59,284 bases of DNA, taken from NCBI GenBank assembly GCA_004293815.1, contig RDZD01000029.1, positions 1 through 59,284 on the forward strand, given 5' to 3'. Every line of letters starts with the position of its first letter. Positions within the stretch are counted from its first letter, which is position 1. Below are positions 18,518-27,318 of the stretch, piece by piece. The position numbers were made by a program, and so were the translations under genes. The stretch is from Cytophagales bacterium. GTDB lineage: Bacteria; Bacteroidota; Bacteroidia; Cytophagales; Bernardetiaceae. The notes below the pieces were generated by a model. It searched no databases. It was given only the letters and a program-made list of their open reading frames with translations, and had not been told where the DNA came from.

Positions 18518-18916
18518 ATGTCTAAAGTTCTCCTTAGTTCATTTCTTTTATCTGTTTTGGTGCTCATGCTCTCATTTGTGCCAGTACCTGCCGAAGACGC
18601 ATCAGAAATCAGTTTTAATGAGGTTAGTTACGACTTTGGTTCTGTGCGCGAAGGCCGCGTGGTAGAAAAAGTATTTGTTTACAAAAACACAGGCAACTTG
18701 CCGCTTATACTTACGGGTGTGAGAACAACTTGTGGTTGTACTGCCACTGAATGGTCACAAACTCCTCTTGAGCCTGGCAAAAGCGCGCAAATTAAGGTTA
18801 AATTTGATACCATGGGCAAGGTAGGTAAGCAGAACAAATCTATTACAATTATATCTAACGCCAAAACGCCTGCCATGAGGCTTGCCTTGATGGGCATGGT
18901 GCTGCCTGCTGAATAG
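18518..18916 (+). CDS. DUF1573-domain exported protein
   Basis: A 132-residue protein with a signal peptide (about 1-26) and one DUF1573 domain. The family core is clear: FNEVSYDFGSVREG, then VFVYKNTGN and TTCGCTA, then PGKSAQIKVKFDT. DUF1573 domains are immunoglobulin-like (ASH-related) and common in Bacteroidota; the molecular function is not established. The CGC pair is conserved in the family. ATG start, 106 bases after the TPR-SpoIIE stop; no clear promoter of its own was found. A hairpin follows the stop. Confidence 0.85.
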   Translation: MSKVLLSSFLLSVLVLMLSFVPVPAEDASEISFNEVSYDFGSVREGRVVEKVFVYKNTGNLPLILTGVRTTCGCTATEWSQTPLEPGKSAQIKVKFDTMGKVGKQNKSITIISNAKTPAMRLALMGMVLPAE

Positions 18917-18928
18917 CATTAAAAGCAG

Positions 18929-18972
18929 GTAGATGAGTTATGCCACAGTATGTTTTGGTATAACCTATCTAC
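18929..18972 (+). terminator. Hairpin after the DUF1573 gene
   Basis: GTAGATGAGTTATGCC (18929-18944) pairs with GGTATAACCTATCTAC (18957-18972), with a G-T wobble and a small internal mismatch. GTTATGCC (18937-18944) can instead pair perfectly with GGCATAAC (18973-18980), so two exclusive helices are possible. An A-run, not a T-tract, follows. Confidence 0.5.
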
Positions 18973-18994
18973 GGCATAACAAAAGGTGTTTGAG

Positions 18995-19028
18995 TTGTCC
19001 ATTTTTTTAGGTATAAATCATATCTTTG
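18995..19028 (+). promoter_or_regulatory. Promoter of porZ
   Basis: TTG (18995-18997), 23 bases, TATCTTTG (19021-19028). The transcript would start near 19035, a very short leader before the ATG at 19047. The box contains the TTG that opens the longer frame, which supports the ATG as the real start. Confidence 0.5.
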
Positions 19029-19046
19029 TGGCAAACTTATGCTGAT

Positions 19047-21371
19047 ATGGATATTCCAAACATAACAACCAAAGATTCACCTTTCAAAGCAGTGACTTAC
19101 TTTGGGCTGCTTTTTACAGCTTTTCTAGTCGCTTTTGCGGCTTCTGCTCAAGATATTGCGGTTGGCAGTTGGCGTACACACCTCACCTACGTAAAGGCGC
19201 GTTCAATAGCTATTGCTCCAGACCGTGTTTATTGCGCAACGGCAGGCGGTTTGTGCTTTTATGACAAGCAAGAAAAAAGCATAGAGGTTTTTACAAAAAT
19301 AGATGGACTTTCGGACACTAACATAGAAAGAATTGCTTATCATACTGAAAGTCAAAACCTTATAATTGCTTATGCCAATGGAAATTTAGATATCTTATCG
19401 GCTAACAACACCATTGTAAACATAAGAACGATTCTCTCTGAGCCATTTTTGGCATCGCGTAAAATCAATCACATTGCGTTTTTGGGTGAACTCGCTTATA
19501 TCTCTACCAATTTTGGCATTTCTGTTTTGGATATGTCACGCAAGCTGATAAAAGAAACGTACAGAAACCTAGGTGAAAGTGGCGCAGAGCTCTCCATAAT
19601 TGCCAGCGGTGTAATGGGAGGCTCATTGTATGCCGCTACACCAGAAGGGCTAAGGTATGCGTCCATGAACAGCATTAAAAGCGACTTTAACAACTGGCAA
19701 ACCACCGCTAGCACTAGAGGTAAGCGTATAGAAAGCTTGGCTGTTTTAGGCAATCGTGTTTATTTTTCGCAAATCGACAATAACAATCTATATGTACTAG
19801 AAAATCCAAATCTTACCCCTCTTGCTTTCAATGCAGAAGCCAGAATTACAAACTTAACTGCGTCTGGCAATCAAAAAGTTATTGCATGCACTAACCGTTG
19901 GGTAGCAGTGTTTGATGCTGTAAGCCAAACATTTAGCCGAAACGAAGGCAGCCCTATAGCAGCACCTCGCGAAGCAGCCCTTGACGCTTCTGTACTTTGG
20001 ATTGCCGATCAAGAAACTGGTTTTTTGAGTAATTTAGAGGGAAGCTTTAAAGCATATACCCCTTCAGGGCCTTTTAGTTCGGCAGCTTCAACCGCGTATT
20101 ATTTTGCCGATAAAGTTTTAGTACTGGCTGGAAGTGTAGATAAATTTGGCAGAGGACAGCAAAATAATGATGGTTTTTATGTTTTTGAAAAAAACCAATG
20201 GAAAAATTATAACAGCAGCGGCCAATCTGGCTCTATACGTATTCCTAAAAGTGTAGATCTTCATCAAGCAGCTTATGTAGCGTCTGAAAACAAGATTTAT
20301 TTGGCTTCTTTTGGTACGGGGCTTTTGATTTGGAATCTTCAAGATGATTCTTTTGAGGTTCTAGACAGTACCAGTAGCCTTTCGGGAGGTGTGCGCTTTT
20401 CCACCAACCGCATATCGGGTGTTTGCCTAGACAGTGAGGGGCAACTTTGGGTGTCTTGTTACGGTGCCAAAAGTGGCCAGAGCACTTATTACAAACGAGG
20501 CCGCGATAATAACTGGCAGGGAATGTCGTTCAACAGTTTGTCCTTTGGTGCAGCATTTCCGCTAGAACTTTGCGCAGATCGCAATGGCAATGTCTGGGCA
20601 CGTTTACATCAAAATTTGGGAGGAGGAGGTTTGCTGGTCATCAAGAATGATTTAAGTAAAGCGCGTTTTATCACGGAGGGCACAGAGGACGGTGACTTAG
20701 TAAGTGCCAATGTGAACTGTTTACACCTAGATAGAGAAGGGAATATGTTTGTGGGAACAGAGTTTGGCTTGAATGTATTCTATAGCTTTTCTAACGCCCT
20801 ATCTTCTAGCACTAACGCTGAGTTGGTGTTTTTTGAAAACCGTCCGCTTTATCGCAATGAACGTATCACCGCTATTGCTACTGATGGCGGAAACAGGCGT
20901 TGGATTGCGGCTAATAATAGTTTGGCTCTTTTTAGTGCCGACTTTGTTCAGAAACTATCGGATTTTAATACCAAAAACAGTCCGCTGCTGGCAGAATCAA
21001 TGAATGGAGTGGTGGTGCAAGGACGCAGTGGGGAAGTTTTTGTAACCACTGTGCAAGGGATTATATCCTATCGGGGTACTGCTACTGAAAGCGGCCCTAA
21101 CCATAGCAACCAAATAAAAGTTTTCCCTAACCCTGTAACACCTGATTTTAAAGGCCTTATCAGTATAGAGGGCTTAGCCAATAATGCACTATTTAAGATT
21201 ACGGATATTAATGGCCGCCTAGTATTTCAAGGTTTAGCAGCAGGTGGGACAGCCACGTGGAATGGTTTAGACTACACAGGTAAACGCGTTACACAAGGCA
21301 TTTATTTAATCTTTAGTAGCAATGCAGACGGCTCAGACAACACTGTAAGTAAAATAGCATTTCTGGACTAA
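19047..21371 (+). CDS. porZ: PorZ-like T9SS attachment-complex protein
   Basis: A 774-residue beta-propeller protein matching PorZ. The start of the mature protein, with VGSWRTHLTYVKARSIAI followed by DRVYCAT and DGLSD, is the characteristic opening. In Porphyromonas, PorZ is a surface protein of two propellers that works with PorU, PorV and PorQ to attach T9SS cargo to anionic LPS. Propeller blades fill about 35-670, and about 689-774 is its own sorting domain (VFPNPV, then VTQGIYLIF). The signal peptide ends near SAQD (about residue 40). A longer frame opens at a TTG inside the promoter box, so I choose the ATG at 19047. The other porU/porV/porQ genes are not in this window; SprA is about 30 kb away. 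Confidence 0.85.
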   Translation: MDIPNITTKDSPFKAVTYFGLLFTAFLVAFAASAQDIAVGSWRTHLTYVKARSIAIAPDRVYCATAGGLCFYDKQEKSIEVFTKIDGLSDTNIERIAYHTESQNLIIAYANGNLDILSANNTIVNIRTILSEPFLASRKINHIAFLGELAYISTNFGISVLDMSRKLIKETYRNLGESGAELSIIASGVMGGSLYAATPEGLRYASMNSIKSDFNNWQTTASTRGKRIESLAVLGNRVYFSQIDNNNLYVLENPNLTPLAFNAEARITNLTASGNQKVIACTNRWVAVFDAVSQTFSRNEGSPIAAPREAALDASVLWIADQETGFLSNLEGSFKAYTPSGPFSSAASTAYYFADKVLVLAGSVDKFGRGQQNNDGFYVFEKNQWKNYNSSGQSGSIRIPKSVDLHQAAYVASENKIYLASFGTGLLIWNLQDDSFEVLDSTSSLSGGVRFSTNRISGVCLDSEGQLWVSCYGAKSGQSTYYKRGRDNNWQGMSFNSLSFGAAFPLELCADRNGNVWARLHQNLGGGGLLVIKNDLSKARFITEGTEDGDLVSANVNCLHLDREGNMFVGTEFGLNVFYSFSNALSSSTNAELVFFENRPLYRNERITAIATDGGNRRWIAANNSLALFSADFVQKLSDFNTKNSPLLAESMNGVVVQGRSGEVFVTTVQGIISYRGTATESGPNHSNQIKVFPNPVTPDFKGLISIEGLANNALFKITDINGRLVFQGLAAGGTATWNGLDYTGKRVTQGIYLIFSSNADGSDNTVSKIAFLD

Positions 21372-21605
21372 TTTTTATATCCCAAATCTAAGAGTAAAAC
21401 TGGGCTTTGCCCTTTATAATCGCTGTTCTGATATATTTAGCAATATTCCCAATACCGATTATATATATTACTCTGCTACCTGAATCAAGTTTTTTGAAAA
21501 AATAATTGCATATACAAGTATAAATATATTTATTTGGGGCTTCAATCATTGCCTAATCGTTTTTTCATCAACAAATTATCCACCCATAACTAATAGGGCT
21601 ATCTT

Positions 21606-21992
21606 ATGAGAAATCTTTTTTGTGTGATATTAGTTGCAGTATTAGGAGGTATTATTTTATCTTTATCACCTGTTTATGCTCAGATGACACTGACCTCCTC
21701 AACTAGCAGCATAGAAATTAAGATAGAGCCGGGTACGCCCGTTGCATCTGTTTACTCTCTCAATTTTGCAAGTTTGTCTTTTCCTGATGAAGATCGAGCA
21801 AACGCGTTTTTTAATGGCATAACTAGCAATATTGCAATATTTAGTTCGCTAAACTTTACAACGAAAACAGTTGCAGTGAAGCTTAACACCACTTGTAATG
21901 ACACAGCTGGCTGGGGGAATACCGAATGGAATGCCTATTTTACAGAGCGTAACCCAAAGCTGCTTCCTTTTTATAATTTTGTATTAGAATAG
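21606..21992 (+). CDS. Small secreted protein of unknown function
   Basis: A 128-residue protein with a clear signal peptide (1-26, ending VYAQ) and a mature part of about 100 residues, rich in Ser, Thr and Asn with a single Cys. No family recognised. The region between IEPGTPVASVYSLNF and TTKTVAVKLNTTC looks like a small alpha/beta domain. It precedes the T9SS protein start by 73 bases on the same strand, so the pair may be co-transcribed and work together at the surface. ATG start. Confidence 0.65.
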   Translation: MRNLFCVILVAVLGGIILSLSPVYAQMTLTSSTSSIEIKIEPGTPVASVYSLNFASLSFPDEDRANAFFNGITSNIAIFSSLNFTTKTVAVKLNTTCNDTAGWGNTEWNAYFTERNPKLLPFYNFVLE

Positions 21993-22065
21993 GTTTTGAT
22001 TGGCGCAAAAAACAATTAATGACTGTAATCCTATCGTTAAATTACTACTAAATACCTTGCATTCA

Positions 22066-24159
22066 ATGATGAATAAAAATAAAGTTGTAGCGTCTAGTAT
22101 CCTTTTACTGATGCTATTGGCCTTGCCTCAGTTCTTGTGGGGGCAGATAGTGGGTACAAATGCCTACCTCGACGGTAAGTTTGTAGAAATGGGCATTAAC
22201 AGATGTGGTGTGTATGGTGCCAATGCGGCTCCACCCCCAGGTTATAACCCGAATGTTTTTGGCCTGTTTGGCTTCGTAGCAGATAGCCCAAAAAACGGCT
22301 GGGGAACACCTGGCCCTGGTGCATTGCCTAACTTTTGTGGTGATTATTTTACACCAGGCTCACCTGAAGAAGGTTGGGGTGTGCAAGCAAACGGTACATC
22401 TTATGCCAATACAAGCACTGGCTGCTTTACCCCTGGCGGTGCCTTAGCGATGCCTGGCGGTCTTGTATCTCACGTTGTAACAGGTGATAGCATTATCGTA
22501 GTTTGGCAAGGTACTACCACCGCTGGCGCGGCAGCTGGCTTGCGGGTGCGAATTACAACACGAGTTATCACAGACTCATTATTCATCGTAGGGCTTGTAG
22601 ACATAACAAATACTACAGCAGCACCGATGAATAACTTATTTTTTGCACGCAATGTGGATCCCGATAATGATGTGCAATGGCCGGGAGGTAGTTTTAGTAC
22701 TACAAACACCGTTGTAGATAGGCCAAGTGGCACTGCAGACCAAACGGCACTCGTTCGTGCAGTATCAAATTTAGGCTGTTTCTTGGGTTTGGGGGCACGC
22801 GACTGTCGAGCCAGAGCGAGTTGGGGCTGCTTTAGCACAGAGGCACCCATATCCAACTACTTTAATGGTGTATCGGGTCCTGGCTGTTTCTTCCCTGCAC
22901 GCTCTATTGTTGAAGGTGCCACGACTTTTTGCGACTGTGCCATATCCATTGGCTTCTCACTTGGAACAATTAATCCAGGCGAAACTATAACAATATCTTA
23001 CGCCTATATTTTATCGGATCAGGACTTACCTATAGCTTTGCGCTCGCTTGGCTTTAGACTACCCCAAGATCAGATAATCTGTAAAGGCGATAGCGATGCT
23101 GGCTTGTCCTTCCCTGTAACGCTCAAAGCTCCTGGTGGTTATGACAGTTATCTTTGGTCTGATGGCTCTACGGCAGACTCGCTTATAGTGAATGGTCCTG
23201 GTCTCTATTGGGGTGAGGGCACTGTGTTTATTCCAGGCACTGGTATCCCGTGCTCGCAACGTGACTCGGTTCTGTACATACAAAGAGACCCATTTGTTTT
23301 AAACAGGGGCAAAAACACAGAATTAACTATGAACAATATCTATATAGGAGACTCGGTAGTTACCGTGCCTGTTGGCTTTAGGACTACTATAGATGCGGCA
23401 TATCCAGCATCTGACACTGTTTTCAGGTGGTATAGACAAGATGCATATCCTGTAGCACCCTTTGCATATTCCGATTCAGTGACTTTCACTTCACCAGGCG
23501 ACTATATTCTGCAAGTGGATATTTTCCCTTGTAGCGTGTTTGATACTATTCGTGTACTTGCACCTATTGAACCAGGCTTTTCTGATCCCTATGTACCCGT
23601 ACTGACTGGTGAGGCAGGCTATGAAAAGGCTTACTTGAGTTGGAATGCTGCAGAGCCAGAACAAGGCATAGCTGCTTATGATATTTTTGGCTATGATTCT
23701 TTCGCACAACTTATAAAAGTGGGGCGTACCACAGAAACCAACTTTGTTGTGCCTAGTCTTTTGAATGGTACATCTTACAGTTTTGTGATGAAGCCTGTGT
23801 TGGCTGACTTAAATGGCAACCCTAGCTTTGATTACGGAACAATTTCTAACATGGTTACCGTGAAACCCTCTATTATTTTGGGTCAAGATGGTGCTGTGAA
23901 TGAGAAAATCAACCTATCTTTATTCCCTAACCCTAGTAAGGGCGTATTTTTAGTGAAAGCAGATGGTAAGAGTGCTACTTTCAAAAACATCAAAGTCATC
24001 AATACCATGGGACAAACTGTTTTTGAACAAAATCTTCAGGGCACGAAAGACGCTTTTGAGACCACCATACAGCTAGAACAAGTTGCAAGTGGCATCTATA
24101 TGGTCAAAGTAGAAACAGACAAAGGGGTTTACTTGCAGAAAGCAAAAATAGTGCGTTAA
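22066..24159 (+). CDS. T9SS-secreted protein with Ig-like and fibronectin-like modules
   Basis: A 697-residue secreted protein. Signal peptide about 1-27 (ending FLWGQ). The first 330 residues form an unfamiliar Cys- and Gly-rich domain. About 345-400 has the WSDGST-type Ig-like repeat common in Bacteroidota adhesins. About 515-605 is a fibronectin type III-like module (AYLSWNAAEPEQGIAAYDIF). About 625-697 is a type A sorting domain (LFPNPSKGVF, then VASGIYMVKV). A TTG at 22000 opens the frame earlier, but it would put 22 residues ahead of the signal peptide; the ATG at 22066 (or 22069) is preferred. A terminator hairpin shared with metX starts 20 bases after the stop. Confidence 0.82.
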   Translation: MMNKNKVVASSILLLMLLALPQFLWGQIVGTNAYLDGKFVEMGINRCGVYGANAAPPPGYNPNVFGLFGFVADSPKNGWGTPGPGALPNFCGDYFTPGSPEEGWGVQANGTSYANTSTGCFTPGGALAMPGGLVSHVVTGDSIIVVWQGTTTAGAAAGLRVRITTRVITDSLFIVGLVDITNTTAAPMNNLFFARNVDPDNDVQWPGGSFSTTNTVVDRPSGTADQTALVRAVSNLGCFLGLGARDCRARASWGCFSTEAPISNYFNGVSGPGCFFPARSIVEGATTFCDCAISIGFSLGTINPGETITISYAYILSDQDLPIALRSLGFRLPQDQIICKGDSDAGLSFPVTLKAPGGYDSYLWSDGSTADSLIVNGPGLYWGEGTVFIPGTGIPCSQRDSVLYIQRDPFVLNRGKNTELTMNNIYIGDSVVTVPVGFRTTIDAAYPASDTVFRWYRQDAYPVAPFAYSDSVTFTSPGDYILQVDIFPCSVFDTIRVLAPIEPGFSDPYVPVLTGEAGYEKAYLSWNAAEPEQGIAAYDIFGYDSFAQLIKVGRTTETNFVVPSLLNGTSYSFVMKPVLADLNGNPSFDYGTISNMVTVKPSIILGQDGAVNEKINLSLFPNPSKGVFLVKADGKSATFKNIKVINTMGQTVFEQNLQGTKDAFETTIQLEQVASGIYMVKVETDKGVYLQKAKIVR

Positions 24160-24179
24160 ACACACTCGCTATAAAACTT

Positions 24180-24230
24180 CCAAGGCTTGTTATTCTCACA
24201 AATCAGAAAAGTGAGAGTAACAAGCCTTGG
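24180..24230. terminator. Bidirectional terminator overlapping the 3' end of metX
   Basis: The arms 24180-24199 and 24211-24230 form a 20-bp stem with a single G-T wobble and an 11-base loop. It lies between convergent genes. The right arm is inside the coding sequence of metX (the codons for TKACYSH), and the metX stop (24196-24198) lies in the left arm. There is no long T-tract on either side. Confidence 0.75.
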
Positions 24231-25206
24231 TTATGGCTTCGTATTCAAGTAAAAAACCATCATGACCAAAATCTGATTCAATTTCCATATAAGCAGCATT
24301 GGGCAAGTGCTCAGCTAAAAACCGTTGCTCTGAAACAGGAAACAACACATCACTGCTAATACCCATGACAAGGGTTTTGGCACGAATAGAATTTAAGGCA
24401 TTTTCAATACTTTCGCGACCACGTCCTAAATGATGGCTGTCCATGGCCATGCTCAGGGTGATATAGGTAAAGGCATCAAAACGTTTGATTAGTTTTTGTG
24501 CTTGATGTTGTTGATAAGTTACGGCCTTAAAATCAGACAATTTATTGCTATTGGTCTCATTCTGAGTTTGTTCATACGCTTTGTAATGGCGATAAGATAG
24601 CAGTGCCATGGCACGCGCCGCGCCCATACCACTCAAGCCCGCTCGGGCATTTTTCTGTCCCCAAGAGCCGTCTGCGCATATAGCCATGCGCTGCGACTCA
24701 TTAAAAGCAATTCCCCATGCCGAGTGTTTGGCGTTGGTAGCTATCAAGAAAAGTCTTTCAAATAGGTTGGGTTGTAAAAATGCCCATTCCATGAGTTGCT
24801 GACCGCCAAGCGAACCACCTAAGGCAAAATGAATGGATTGAATGCCAAGATGCTGCCGCAAAAGGTCGAAGGCAGCCACAATATCGCGATTTGTTAGCTG
24901 AGGAAAGTTGTAAAAGTAGGGTTCTTGGGATTGAGGGTTTTCGCTAAGGGCATGGGTGGAGCCATAACAAGACCCAAGCATATTGGCGCAAATGATATGG
25001 TATTTTGTGGGGTCTAGGAGCTTGCCCTCGCCGAAAATACCAGACCACCATTCTGCTACGTTGGCATTGGCAGTGAGAGCATGACAAACCCAAATAACAG
25101 GTTTACTACTGTTTGGGTTGCCCCACGTGTAATAGGATAACTGAAATCCATTTAGCTCTTGGCCATTCTCTAGGAGAAATCTTTGAGGATAATTGAAAAT
25201 ATGCAT
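24196..25206 (-). CDS. metX: Homoserine O-acetyltransferase
   Basis: A 336-residue cytoplasmic alpha/beta-hydrolase that would acetylate L-homoserine with acetyl-CoA in methionine biosynthesis. Catalytic residues are visible: Ser132 in GGSLGGQQ, Asp286 in SSDVLFP and His315 in GHDGF. The oxyanion region (CHALTANAN) and GSCYGST are typical of MetX. It has no C-terminal CBS extension. Length is slightly shorter than the usual 350-380. ATG start, only 11 bases after the metallophosphoesterase stop, so it is the last gene of a panD - metallophosphoesterase - metX run. Homoserine succinyl transfer cannot be fully excluded from sequence, as some MetX-fold enzymes use succinyl-CoA. The last codons are part of a terminator stem. 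Confidence 0.88.
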   Translation of the reverse strand: MHIFNYPQRFLLENGQELNGFQLSYYTWGNPNSSKPVIWVCHALTANANVAEWWSGIFGEGKLLDPTKYHIICANMLGSCYGSTHALSENPQSQEPYFYNFPQLTNRDIVAAFDLLRQHLGIQSIHFALGGSLGGQQLMEWAFLQPNLFERLFLIATNAKHSAWGIAFNESQRMAICADGSWGQKNARAGLSGMGAARAMALLSYRHYKAYEQTQNETNSNKLSDFKAVTYQQHQAQKLIKRFDAFTYITLSMAMDSHHLGRGRESIENALNSIRAKTLVMGISSDVLFPVSEQRFLAEHLPNAAYMEIESDFGHDGFLLEYEAITKACYSHFSDL

Positions 25207-25217
25207 TTAAGCGATTA

Positions 25218-26477
25218 CTAAGCCTTCTGAAATTCGATAATGGTAATCTCGGGCGGCATACCAATCCTGCCAGGAAAGCCCAAATAACCAAATCCCTTAT
25301 TCACATACAAGTTTTGCTTACCTTCTGTATAAAGACCTGCCCATTGCTTATAAACATACTGAACAGGACTCCACTTAAAACCCGGAATATCCACACCGAA
25401 CTGAAACCCATGTGTGTGACCTGAAAGCATCAAATCAATATCCTTGTAATCGGTTAGTACTTCTGCCTCCCAATGACTAGGGTCATGCGAAAGTAAAATT
25501 TTAACAGCTGCTTCGGAGCCAGCAGGATAAGCTTTACTCAAGCTCCCATACTTTGGAAAACGCCCTTTTGCGCTCCAGTTCTCTATGCCTATAACTGCAA
25601 TAGCATCAGCCCCACGTTGTATAAATTCATGCTCATTCATTAATAAACGCCAGCCCATTTTTTTATGAACGTTCATTAGATTCTGAAAGTTGGCGGCCTT
25701 AGCTTCCTCACTTTCCCAGCCTACATAATCGCCATAGTCGTGGTTTCCTGTTACAGAAAACACACCTAAGGGTGCTTTTATTTCCTTAAAGATTTCCCAA
25801 TAACTGTCCATCTCATCGGCAATGTTATTTACTAAATCGCCAGTAAAACATACTAAATCAGGCTTTTGTGCTATTAGCAAATCTATACCGCGTTTTACAG
25901 CAGTCGGGTTAAAGAAACTTCCAGCATGAATGTCTGAAATTTGTGCTAGCTTCAACCCCTCAAAACTAGCAGGAAGGTTGGGCAATTTGAGCTTCACACG
26001 CTTCACACGGTAGTCATGCGCACCTTGCAGTACGCCATAAGCCATGCTCAAAAGAGGAACTGCCGCAAATGCTGTGCTGGCCATAGCTAGAAACTTAGTA
26101 CGACTAATCATGTCTACGCGAGGCGTTTGAGAAAAATTATCTACTTTACTAGCGACAAACTTAGAAATCCAATGCGTCACACGCCAAATGTCTTCCAGCA
26201 AAAGAGGAATAAGCCCTATAAACTTGCAAATAAGTATGATAAATAAGAAAAAAGGTACGGTACGCCTCAGGCTGTCACTAAAATAGTCATGAGGCATCAG
26301 TCTAAAAATAGCAAATAACGAGATGGAAATAAGCGAAAATGCAATATAGCCACGTTGCCAAATGAGCTGAGTCTGAAAGCTAAAATCGCGTATGATAGCT
26401 TTGATACCCTGAAAAAAGTACCAATCGATGGCTAAAACCACCAATATAAAGGATACAACCTCAATAATTCTTTGCAT
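25218..26477 (-). CDS. Membrane-anchored metallophosphoesterase (YkuE-like)
   Basis: A 419-residue calcineurin-like phosphoesterase. Three or four N-terminal transmembrane helices (about 4-24, 44-60, 72-95 and perhaps 128-148) precede the catalytic domain. All five metal motifs are present: DIH (182-184), GDLVNN, GNHDYGD, SHDPSHW and GHTHGFQFG. Family members act on phospholipid headgroups or lipid-A intermediates, but the substrate here is unknown. The frame opens at a TTG (26501), but the ATG at 26477 removes an eight-residue tail and starts right at the first helix. It lies between panD (94 bases upstream) and metX (11 bases downstream). Confidence 0.85.
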   Translation of the reverse strand: MQRIIEVVSFILVVLAIDWYFFQGIKAIIRDFSFQTQLIWQRGYIAFSLISISLFAIFRLMPHDYFSDSLRRTVPFFLFIILICKFIGLIPLLLEDIWRVTHWISKFVASKVDNFSQTPRVDMISRTKFLAMASTAFAAVPLLSMAYGVLQGAHDYRVKRVKLKLPNLPASFEGLKLAQISDIHAGSFFNPTAVKRGIDLLIAQKPDLVCFTGDLVNNIADEMDSYWEIFKEIKAPLGVFSVTGNHDYGDYVGWESEEAKAANFQNLMNVHKKMGWRLLMNEHEFIQRGADAIAVIGIENWSAKGRFPKYGSLSKAYPAGSEAAVKILLSHDPSHWEAEVLTDYKDIDLMLSGHTHGFQFGVDIPGFKWSPVQYVYKQWAGLYTEGKQNLYVNKGFGYLGFPGRIGMPPEITIIEFQKA

Positions 26478-26571
26478 TGTTGACGAAAGAGAAGAAACCA
26501 AATCAAAAATTGCGCTTGTAAAATGCGCTAAGAGTTGTTGTCTGTCAGTTAAATTAAGGGTGCTGACAAAA

Positions 26572-26919
26572 TTAAATCAATTTATTATTTACATCTACAA
26601 ACGCAACACTTGGTACAAATGTTTTGGCCTTTTCAAAATCCATCAGCGCGTAACTCATAATGATTAACACATCACCCACTTGCACTTTACGCGCAGCTGC
26701 ACCGTTTAGGCAAATAACACCGCTTTTTCGCGCACCTTTGATTACGTAAGTTTCAAGGCGTTCGCCGTTGTTGTTATTCACAATTTGTACTTTTTCTCCT
26801 TCAATCAGATTAGCCTGATCCATAATATCCTCGTCTATAGTAATGCTTCCCACATAGTTGAGCTCAGACTGCGTTACAATGGCTCTGTGAATCTTAGATT
26901 TTAGAATCTGTATTTGCAT
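26572..26919 (-). CDS. panD: Aspartate 1-decarboxylase precursor
   Basis: A 115-residue pyruvoyl enzyme that makes beta-alanine from L-aspartate for pantothenate and CoA synthesis. The self-cleavage site is at the standard position, Gly24-Ser25 in YVGSITID; Ser25 becomes the pyruvoyl group. Conserved Lys9, the [21 protein letters not shown] core and the length all match the family. ATG start. The upstream minus-strand sequence has TTTG, 21 bases, then TACTTTG, which is one base short of the -7 consensus. Probable first gene of the run ending with metX; panB and panC are not in the window. Confidence 0.95.
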   Translation of the reverse strand: MQIQILKSKIHRAIVTQSELNYVGSITIDEDIMDQANLIEGEKVQIVNNNNGERLETYVIKGARKSGVICLNGAAARKVQVGDVLIIMSYALMDFEKAKTFVPSVAFVDVNNKLI

Positions 26920-27318
26920 AAAGGTTTTTAGCTGATAACTGATTTGTTTAGAGAGTTAAAACGGTAGCTAAACCAAAATTTACGCAAAGTAGAGAATACT
27001 TTTTTGTTTATGCAAACAAAGAAGTATTCTTTATGTAACAGAAAATCTAGAATACGTAAAATGCAGAGCTACAAAATTCAACACGCCATAAAACAAGGCA
27101 ATTCTATAGTGTATAAAACCATTGTTTTTAAACTTGTCTAATCATTACCGCTCAAATAGCCAAAAAAAAACGATTTTGATTTGCAAATGGCACAAAAGTA
27201 ATTAGTTTTGCAAAATAGTCTTGACTATTTTTTTTAGAACTTAGACTAACTCAAAAAACAATCCCAAACAGACTTTAAGGGCTCGCTTAATAAACGCACC
27301 CCGCCAATGTAATTTTTT
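26920..27318. other. Divergent intergenic region, A/T-rich
   Basis: A 399-base gap between divergent panD (minus) and the unknown gene at 27319 (plus). It holds a promoter for the plus-strand gene (listed separately) and a weaker panD promoter. The central 150 bases show no frame, hairpin or repeat that I would call. Confidence 0.5.
27180..27210 (+). promoter_or_regulatory. Strong promoter for the unknown two-gene unit
   Basis: TTTG (27180-27183), 19 bases, TAGTTTTG (27203-27210): exact -33 and -7 matches with ideal spacing. It gives a leader of about 100 bases before the ATG at 27319. Confidence 0.65.

Noticed and set aside
21402..21412. GGGC/GCCC mini-hairpin after porZ as a terminator
   Set aside because: Four base pairs with a three-base loop and no proper T-run.
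22000..22065. TTG-initiated extension of the T9SS cargo gene
   Set aside because: It would place 22 residues before the signal peptide; the ATG at 22066 directly precedes the hydrophobic core.
26900..27000. panD promoter
   Set aside because: TTTG-N21-TACTTTG is one base short of the consensus; kept only as a remark in the panD entry.
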